Below are positions 7,531 through 11,962 of a DNA stretch of 11,962 bases, in pieces. Position numbers and translations under genes: made by a program. Source of the stretch: Flavobacteriales bacterium UBA1531 (lineage in GTDB: Bacteria > Bacteroidota > Bacteroidia > Flavobacteriales_D > Sanyastnellaceae). Every line of letters begins with the position of its first letter. Position 1 is the first letter of the stretch. The notes under the pieces were generated by a model, which was not told the origin of the DNA, searched no databases, and was given only the letters and a program-made list of their open reading frames with translations. The stretch lies in the NCBI GenBank assembly GCA_002323795.1, contig DCPZ01000012.1, positions 1-11,962 of the forward strand, written 5' to 3'.

Positions 7531-9413
7531 TTTTTGCGGCTCTTTTTGTTCTCTTTGATTTCCTTCGTCTTTGCGGCTTGTTCCTTTTGCATTTGCTCCA
7601 GTCGTTCTTGGAAACCAGATTTCTTTTTGGGCTTGGCCTTATTCTCCTCAATTTTTTCGCGAATCTTATCCTCGTCGATGAAAAACGCTTTTATCGCGAG
7701 CATTTGTCCCATGCTAATAACGTTGGCGGCAAGGTAATAAAGGCTCAATCCAGAGGCGAATCGATTGAAGAAGAAAAGCATCATCAGAGGGAACATCTGT
7801 TGGATCACCTTCATGTTCGGCATCCCCGGCTGCTGGGGTTGTGGCGGCTGATTGGCCATCGTCAGTCTCATGTAGAAAAAAGTTGAAGCTGACATCAAAA
7901 TTGTAAATCCACTGACGTGCGCACCGTAAAACGGAATGCTAAAGGGAAGATCTAGAATGCTATCAAAAGCTCCAAGATCGTCTGCCCATAAAAACGATTG
8001 CCCGCGCATATCGATGTTTGCCGGAAAGAAGCGAAACATCGCATAGAGAATTGGCATTTGAAGCAATCCGGGTAAGCACCCGGCCAATGGATTGACGCCG
8101 GTTTGACGATACAGGGCCATGGTGGCCTGCTGTTTGCCCATTGCGTCATCACCAAATTTTTCAGTGAGCGCATCAATTTCCGGCCTGAGCACACGCATTT
8201 TGGCGGACGACTTGAAGTTTTTCCAAGTGATCGGAGAGAGCGCCATCTTGATGATGAGCGTGATGATCAGAATGATGATCCCCGCTGAGATAAAATAGTT
8301 GCTGAGCAATTGATAGAGAGGAAGAATGGCATTTCGATTTACCCAGCCGAAAATCCACCATCCGTAATCAATGATCCGATCCGCTTCGTTTAGGCCAGTT
8401 GCAACGAGAGCGTCTTGTTCGTTGGGACCGAAGTAAAAATTGAAGGTTGCAGCAGTTTGATTTCCCACATTCTGTGCTGAAAATGGCAGCAGCGCGGCAT
8501 ATTGCATGGTCACCACTGAATCTTCTTCTGGAACAAGGGTGGTCAGCATTGATCCGGCCTCAAAACCCGATGCTGTTGATACAATGGCAGAGAAGAAGTT
8601 TTGTTTGAAAGCAACCCATTCCAAGGATGTTTCGGCTTCGAACTCGTCAGCTCGTCCATCACTCAGATAATATCTTCCTTGGCCTTCTTCCTTGTAGTAA
8701 ATGCTGCTGTGTTGACGTTCCCAATCGAGCCCTTTTTCATTGGAAATTCCCACGGCATTCCATGCGAGGGCAAAGTCTTCTCCGAGATCATAACCGAAGC
8801 CTTCGAAACTCAAGTTAGATTCCAGTTGACTGCCGGTGAGTTGATGGCTCCATCGAATTGATTTGCCTGCGGAAGTGCTTGAAACGAGCACGAGTTCTTT
8901 GTCGGTTTGGCGCTCCACCGTGAAGTGAAATTCGTTCAAGGACAACGGACGATTTATTTCGTTGAATTCGAAGAGAACACCGATTTCGCTCTCCTCAGGT
9001 TGCCAGAGCGCAACTTGATCGTTGGAACCGTATTTGTTGTATTGTGGCAATGTCGCTGAATGGGGCGTTCCCCCTCGGCTGGTAAACTCGATTTGAACGA
9101 CTTCGTTACCGAGGGTAAATGTCGCGTCTTGACCTACGGCTGCTGCTGCCAATGATCCAAAGCGTTCTTCCAGTTTTGAATCTTTGATAGCTCCAATCGT
9201 TTCAGGGGCGATTGCCAATTCCTCTTGACGCAAGGTCGCTTGGAACACCTCCTCCTCAGCTTGGAGTAAGCTGTCTTCGCGCGCTTTTTCCGCGAGACGT
9301 TCTTGTTCGGCGATGGCCGCATTGCGCTCCTCTTCGGAAGGCGTTGAGTACCAAATATATCCGACGTACAGGGCCACCATCAAAATGATGCCAGTGATTT
9401 GATTTCTATCCAT
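7527..9413 (-). CDS. yidC: Membrane protein insertase YidC
   Basis: The product is 628 residues. YidC/Oxa1 insertases place proteins in the inner membrane, alone or with SecYEG. The architecture is complete: TM1 at 7-22 (MDRNQITGIILMVALYVGYIWY), a charged coiled-coil-like linker (27-65), a large periplasmic beta domain (about 95-345), then the conserved five-helix core with TM2 at 375-395, TM3 about 446-466, TM4 about 490-515 and TM5 about 541-572. Core motifs include SPITWKNFKSSAKMRVLRPEI and GVNPLAGCLPGLLQMPILYAMF. K389 in TLIIKMALSP occupies the place of the groove arginine (R366 in E. coli), keeping the positive charge. The tail from 583 on is rich in lysine and glutamate and could contact ribosomes. 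The start follows a 59-base gap after the kdsC-like gene, with a TAACTTCG element in it. The end overlaps the lipoprotein gene by 4 bases. Confidence 0.96.
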   Translation of the reverse strand: MDRNQITGIILMVALYVGYIWYSTPSEEERNAAIAEQERLAEKAREDSLLQAEEEVFQATLRQEELAIAPETIGAIKDSKLEERFGSLAAAAVGQDATFTLGNEVVQIEFTSRGGTPHSATLPQYNKYGSNDQVALWQPEESEIGVLFEFNEINRPLSLNEFHFTVERQTDKELVLVSSTSAGKSIRWSHQLTGSQLESNLSFEGFGYDLGEDFALAWNAVGISNEKGLDWERQHSSIYYKEEGQGRYYLSDGRADEFEAETSLEWVAFKQNFFSAIVSTASGFEAGSMLTTLVPEEDSVVTMQYAALLPFSAQNVGNQTAATFNFYFGPNEQDALVATGLNEADRIIDYGWWIFGWVNRNAILPLYQLLSNYFISAGIIILIITLIIKMALSPITWKNFKSSAKMRVLRPEIDALTEKFGDDAMGKQQATMALYRQTGVNPLAGCLPGLLQMPILYAMFRFFPANIDMRGQSFLWADDLGAFDSILDLPFSIPFYGAHVSGFTILMSASTFFYMRLTMANQPPQPQQPGMPNMKVIQQMFPLMMLFFFNRFASGLSLYYLAANVISMGQMLAIKAFFIDEDKIREKIEENKAKPKKKSGFQERLEQMQKEQAAKTKEIKENKKSRKK

Positions 9414-9422
9414 GATCAGCGA

Positions 9423-9430
9423 CGAAGTTA
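9423..9430 (-). promoter_or_regulatory. Candidate -7 promoter element upstream of yidC
   Basis: TAACTTCG on the minus strand lies 9 bases before the yidC ATG, in the only sizeable gap (9414-9472) of the six-gene run. It is identical to the element before trmD and one base from TAnnTTTG. No -33 box is evident. If real, it gives yidC and the two genes after it their own promoter with a very short leader. Confidence 0.3.
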
Positions 9431-9472
9431 AGGGGATTCAGGCGGAAGTGGTATGGATTGTGGACTGAGTGT

Positions 9473-9994
9473 TTACCATTGTTCGTGCCCTGGAGCGAGC
9501 CACAGTCCATGGTGCTTCATGAATGACTCCACGACATCTCTGACGCAACCTTTACCTCCTTCTTTTGGGCTGATGTAATCACATGCGTCCTGCACTTCAG
9601 AAGCGGCATCAGCTGGGCAACATGAAAGACCAACCTTTCGGAGCACTGGAAGGTCGGGCAAATCATCTCCCATGTACGCGACTTCATCAAACGTGATGTT
9701 CATTCGTTCACAAATTCCTTCGAGGACTTCCATTTTATTGTGGCTGCCCATGTGGACCTCCTGTACTCCAAGGTACCGCATTCGATCACCCACACTTTCT
9801 TCTTTTCCACCGCTGATAAGTGCTATAGCTACGTCCTGCTTACGTGCCCATTGCACGGCAAATCCATCGCGCGCATTGGCCGATCTGAGCATGTTTCCTT
9901 CAGTAGTGATAATGATTTGTCCATCCGTGAATACACCGTCGTAATCAAATGCGAGTAATTTTATGGTCTGGAGTTGCTGGTTGGAGAGGGTCAT
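9473..9994 (-). CDS. HAD-family phosphatase, KdsC-like (3-deoxy-D-manno-octulosonate 8-phosphate phosphatase)
   Basis: The product is 173 residues, the size of capless C0 HAD phosphatases such as KdsC. HAD motif I is FDYDGVFTDG with nucleophile D17 and acid/base D19. Motif II is ISGG with S61, motif III is probably K87 in SHNKMEVLE, and motif IV is MGDDLPDLPVL with D110, D111 and D114. The middle strand NARDGFAVQWA and the C-terminal GGKGCVRDVVE match KdsC, whose glycine-rich tail covers the active site of a neighbouring subunit in a tetramer. KdsC releases phosphate from KDO-8-phosphate in lipopolysaccharide core synthesis. Related enzymes act on other nonulosonate phosphates, so the exact substrate is an inference. 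The start overlaps the end of the DUF2520 gene by 4 bases (ATGA). In other Bacteroidota, as I recall, these two genes often sit together, commonly with maf, which is absent here. Confidence 0.87.
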   Translation of the reverse strand: MTLSNQQLQTIKLLAFDYDGVFTDGQIIITTEGNMLRSANARDGFAVQWARKQDVAIALISGGKEESVGDRMRYLGVQEVHMGSHNKMEVLEGICERMNITFDEVAYMGDDLPDLPVLRKVGLSCCPADAASEVQDACDYISPKEGGKGCVRDVVESFMKHHGLWLAPGHEQW

Positions 9995-10764
9995 GGTTGC
10001 GGATTCTCTGAAGCGTGATGAAAAGATTGAATGCTGTGACTCAGCGCGATGTACACTGGCTTGAATTCAGGATGAGTTGCGAGCAGTTGCATGTGAGCAT
10101 CGAGTGCGGATTGATCCCGCCGAATGGCGGGCCCTGTTTGATGTTTTTTCGAAGCTCCTGCAACGGCATTTTCAACAATTTGTTGGGCAATGGGCTGGAA
10201 CAAATCCCAAGGCAAAGCTGCACGCTCACAAAGCTCTTGAGCAAGTGCAAAACAATGGTTTGTAAAATTGGCTGCGAAAACGGCGGTGAGGTGTGCCGTT
10301 TGTCTTTCAGTTTCTGAAAGTTCGTACAAATCAGATGCAATCAGTTCAGCGAACTTGGTCATTGCTTTTCTCGCTGAGTTGGAGCAAGTAATCGCAATGG
10401 GGAAGCCGCCATTCTCTGACTTTGCGTGCGAAACAATACTCTGTACAGGCCAAAGAACGCCTCCAGGGCGCGCAGGGTCAGGCTGGCAGCCGCTGAAGTG
10501 AATGACCATAGGCTTGGTCGGGAGTTGCTCTATGATTTCAAATATGGCATCGTCCGCGATTGCCACCAATATGGCATCAACAGTTGAAGGGATTTGGCTT
10601 GGGTCTGATATGATTTGAGCATTTCCGCGTTCCATGCCTGCAGGCATGGACGCAGAACGGTTGCAAAATGCTTCAATGTGAATTCCTTGCCTTTGCCATG
10701 CAGATCCAAGGACCGTTGCAACATTGCCGTTTCCAACGAGCGCTACCGTTCGAATATTATTCAT
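9991..10764 (-). CDS. Rossmann-fold DUF2520 protein, putative NAD(P)-dependent oxidoreductase
   Basis: I chose the ATG at 10764 (257 residues). The frame stays open to 10842, but the extra 26 residues overlap the ccmF-like gene and precede the natural beta strand of the Rossmann fold. The N-terminal domain begins MNNIRTVALVGNGNVATVLGSAW, with the dinucleotide-binding GxGxxA motif at 11-16. Next come the DAILVAIADDAI strand (63-74) and VIHFSGC (87-93). The C-terminal half is the all-helical DUF2520 domain with conserved-looking AVFAANFTNH (161-170) and KKHQTGPAIRRDQ (206-218). The overall plan resembles pyrroline-5-carboxylate reductase and ketopantoate reductase relatives, but no substrate is established for this family as far as I know. 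The stop overlaps the KdsC-like start by 4 bases, hinting at a shared pathway. The start is 7 bases after the upstream stop. A perfect 20-bp palindrome lies within codons for MPAGME. Confidence 0.85.
   Translation of the reverse strand: MNNIRTVALVGNGNVATVLGSAWQRQGIHIEAFCNRSASMPAGMERGNAQIISDPSQIPSTVDAILVAIADDAIFEIIEQLPTKPMVIHFSGCQPDPARPGGVLWPVQSIVSHAKSENGGFPIAITCSNSARKAMTKFAELIASDLYELSETERQTAHLTAVFAANFTNHCFALAQELCERAALPWDLFQPIAQQIVENAVAGASKKHQTGPAIRRDQSALDAHMQLLATHPEFKPVYIALSHSIQSFHHASENPQP
10631..10650. repeat. Perfect 20-bp palindrome inside the DUF2520 gene
   Basis: The half site TCCATGCCTG is followed directly by its reverse complement CAGGCATGGA, with no spacer. It is wholly within coding sequence (residues around MPAGME). 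By chance such a site is expected in only about one percent of windows of this length. It may be a protein-binding site or coincidence. Confidence 0.5.
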
Positions 10765-10771
10765 GATGAGG

Positions 10772-11962
10772 TCATCTCGAGGAATGCGCATTGGATTTAT
10801 TGTCACGCTTCCACCTGGCGTAAACGGCCATCCCGGCCCCAATTGCCATTAGAATGCAACCTAGCCAGAGGACATTGATCAGTGGGAAGAGAACCGCTTG
10901 CATCACAACAAAATCACGTCGCACAGAAATGTGCTCCCAAACGGTCATTTCGAGTGATTCATTTTGAGGATTGAATGACTCGATCCGCATTTTGATTCCA
11001 AATTTTTCTGCTTCGAACATGTCTGGAATGACCAGGCTATCCCGCACAATATAGAGTGGTTCGAATTGCGACTGTATCGTTTTGTTTTTCAACTGCACGC
11101 AGGCGGCTACAGCAAGGTCTTTACGCAGGAGACCGCGATCGGGTTTCTCAAAATCCTCGATGGCTCGGAGACTGTCGACCAAAAGTAGTGTGTGTCCAAT
11201 GAGCATACTGTCTCCGACCTGCATGGTGTGTGTTCGTCCACCCATCCACCCATCTTCATCCGTTTCGGGAGGTGTTACACGTCCCCATTTGATGTGAGTG
11301 TAAAGGTCTCGGTGAAGCCAATGCCGGGTGTCAGGTTCGGGCGCATTGCCCATTTGCTCATTCAGTTGAATCCGAGGTTCCAGAGTGAATATTTTCTCTC
11401 CAGGCACGCCTGATTCCCAGATTCTTGCCGCATTTGCTTGTCGCTCATTGGGAAATGGAATGAACATCCAATGATCTTCCATGTCATCGGTGAAGAGTTG
11501 GGAGGCTTCGTGCGCTTCAAGGGCTTCAAAAACCATTCCGTCGAAATAAACCACTTCTCCTGGGGAGTATGTTCGGGTTTGCTTCTCGAAGTAATCCATG
11601 CGGAACTTGACATGAATGCCCTCGGTGTAGCGATCGCGGTAACTGACGAAATATTCGCCCATGTTCAGCGTGTCGCCTTCCATGATCAGCAGGTCTTCTC
11701 GGTTGTTGAGCTCCTCGTTAAGAGTGCTGATGTCGCCAATCTGATTCTGAGAGATGATGTTTTTTTGGCTCGTACTCAGTACCGCACCAAAAATGACCAA
11801 TCCAAATCCAACGTGAGCGAGTGGTGAACCGATTTGCCTCCATTTTCCTCTGCCCAATTGGACAATGTAGTCGGCGTTTGAAGCGGTAGCAAAAAGCGCT
11901 GCGAACAGGAGAGCGACTCGCGGCACTTCCCACCATTCAAAGGAGAACTGCCAGAGTAAAGC
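10772..11962 (-). CDS. ccmF: CcmF/CcsA-type cytochrome c biogenesis protein, C-terminal part
   Basis: The frame is open to the right edge without a stop, so this is the C-terminal 396 residues of a larger membrane protein. An internal GTG at 11926 is not a likely start. Two membrane segments come first: VPRVALLFAALFATASNA (about 13-30) and SPLAHVGFGLVIFGAVLSTSQK (about 46-67). The histidine in SPLAHVGF (about residue 50) plausibly matches the late transmembrane histidine of CcmF that helps bind heme b. A soluble domain of roughly 270 residues follows, probably periplasmic. A final membrane helix (FPLINVLWLGCILMAIGAGMAVYA) and a short basic tail end the protein. CcmF works with CcmH in attaching heme to apocytochrome c. 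The tryptophan-rich WWD motif expected earlier in the protein is outside the window. The gene is followed after 7 bases by the DUF2520 gene. A NrfE- or CcsA-type relative cannot be excluded. Confidence 0.82.
   Translation of the reverse strand, partial: ALLWQFSFEWWEVPRVALLFAALFATASNADYIVQLGRGKWRQIGSPLAHVGFGLVIFGAVLSTSQKNIISQNQIGDISTLNEELNNREDLLIMEGDTLNMGEYFVSYRDRYTEGIHVKFRMDYFEKQTRTYSPGEVVYFDGMVFEALEAHEASQLFTDDMEDHWMFIPFPNERQANAARIWESGVPGEKIFTLEPRIQLNEQMGNAPEPDTRHWLHRDLYTHIKWGRVTPPETDEDGWMGGRTHTMQVGDSMLIGHTLLLVDSLRAIEDFEKPDRGLLRKDLAVAACVQLKNKTIQSQFEPLYIVRDSLVIPDMFEAEKFGIKMRIESFNPQNESLEMTVWEHISVRRDFVVMQAVLFPLINVLWLGCILMAIGAGMAVYARWKRDNKSNAHSSR

Noticed and set aside
10765..10842. Longer N-terminus of the DUF2520 protein, starting at 10842 or at the internal ATG at 10791
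   Set aside because: The extra residues overlap the ccmF-like gene and do not resemble the start of a Rossmann fold. The ATG at 10764 places the first beta strand normally, 7 bases after the upstream stop.
11438..11827. Open plus-strand frame of 129 codons opposite the ccmF-like gene
   Set aside because: The minus-strand frame encodes a convincing CcmF C-terminus; the plus-strand product shows no family resemblance.
1..11962. CRISPR array, mobile element, phage, toxin-antitoxin or defence system
   Set aside because: I looked for repeated arrays, transposase or integrase motifs, terminal repeats and small coupled gene pairs and saw none. All sizeable frames belong to conserved housekeeping or envelope genes.

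Overview
The window looks like chromosomal housekeeping DNA from a member of the Bacteroidota, most likely the Flavobacteriales or a close relative. The clues are a bifunctional FTCD, a phosphoenolpyruvate carboxylase with the FDGRGGPPARGGG form of the active-site loop, a YidC with the large periplasmic insert and a lysine-rich tail, a secreted S46 dipeptidyl-peptidase, a DUF6438 lipoprotein, a DUF2520 Rossmann protein next to a KdsC-like phosphatase, and a long CcmF-type protein. I see no tRNA, rRNA, CRISPR array, insertion sequence, phage gene or defence gene. Nine coding regions fill almost everything, and no gene-free stretch exceeds 120 bases.

Layout. (1) Bases 2-862 on the plus strand hold the 3' end of a histidine-degradation gene (ftcD). 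It converges on rplS, with a 16-bp-stem bidirectional terminator between them. (2) On the minus strand trmD (2067 to 1384) precedes rplS (1309 to 953), separated by 74 bases that can form two small adjacent hairpins. (3) ppc (2185-4740, plus strand) is divergent from trmD across a 117-base intergenic region. It ends at a second bidirectional terminator (4774-4808). (4) From the right edge down to 4827 a minus-strand run of six genes has very tight packing: ccmF-like (partial), DUF2520 Rossmann protein, kdsC-like phosphatase, yidC, DUF6438 lipoprotein and S46 dipeptidyl-peptidase. Two of the junctions are 4-base ATGA overlaps and two are gaps of 4 and 7 bases. Only the kdsC-yidC gap (59 bases) has room for an internal promoter.

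How the genes work together. TrmD and bL19 serve translation. PEPC makes oxaloacetate to replenish the TCA cycle. FTCD passes the formimino carbon of histidine to the folate pool. The minus-strand run is mostly about the cell envelope: cytochrome c maturation, a KDO-phosphatase-type step, membrane protein insertion, a lipoprotein and periplasmic dipeptide release from peptides. Whether these share one transcript is inferred from spacing only.

I did not find a wholly new system. The observations most worth a second look are: the coupling of yidC to an uncharacterised DUF6438 lipoprotein and an S46 peptidase; a TAnnTTCG motif upstream of trmD, ppc and yidC that may be this organism's form of the Bacteroidota -7 promoter box; paired hairpins in front of rplS; and a perfect 20-bp palindrome inside the DUF2520 gene.
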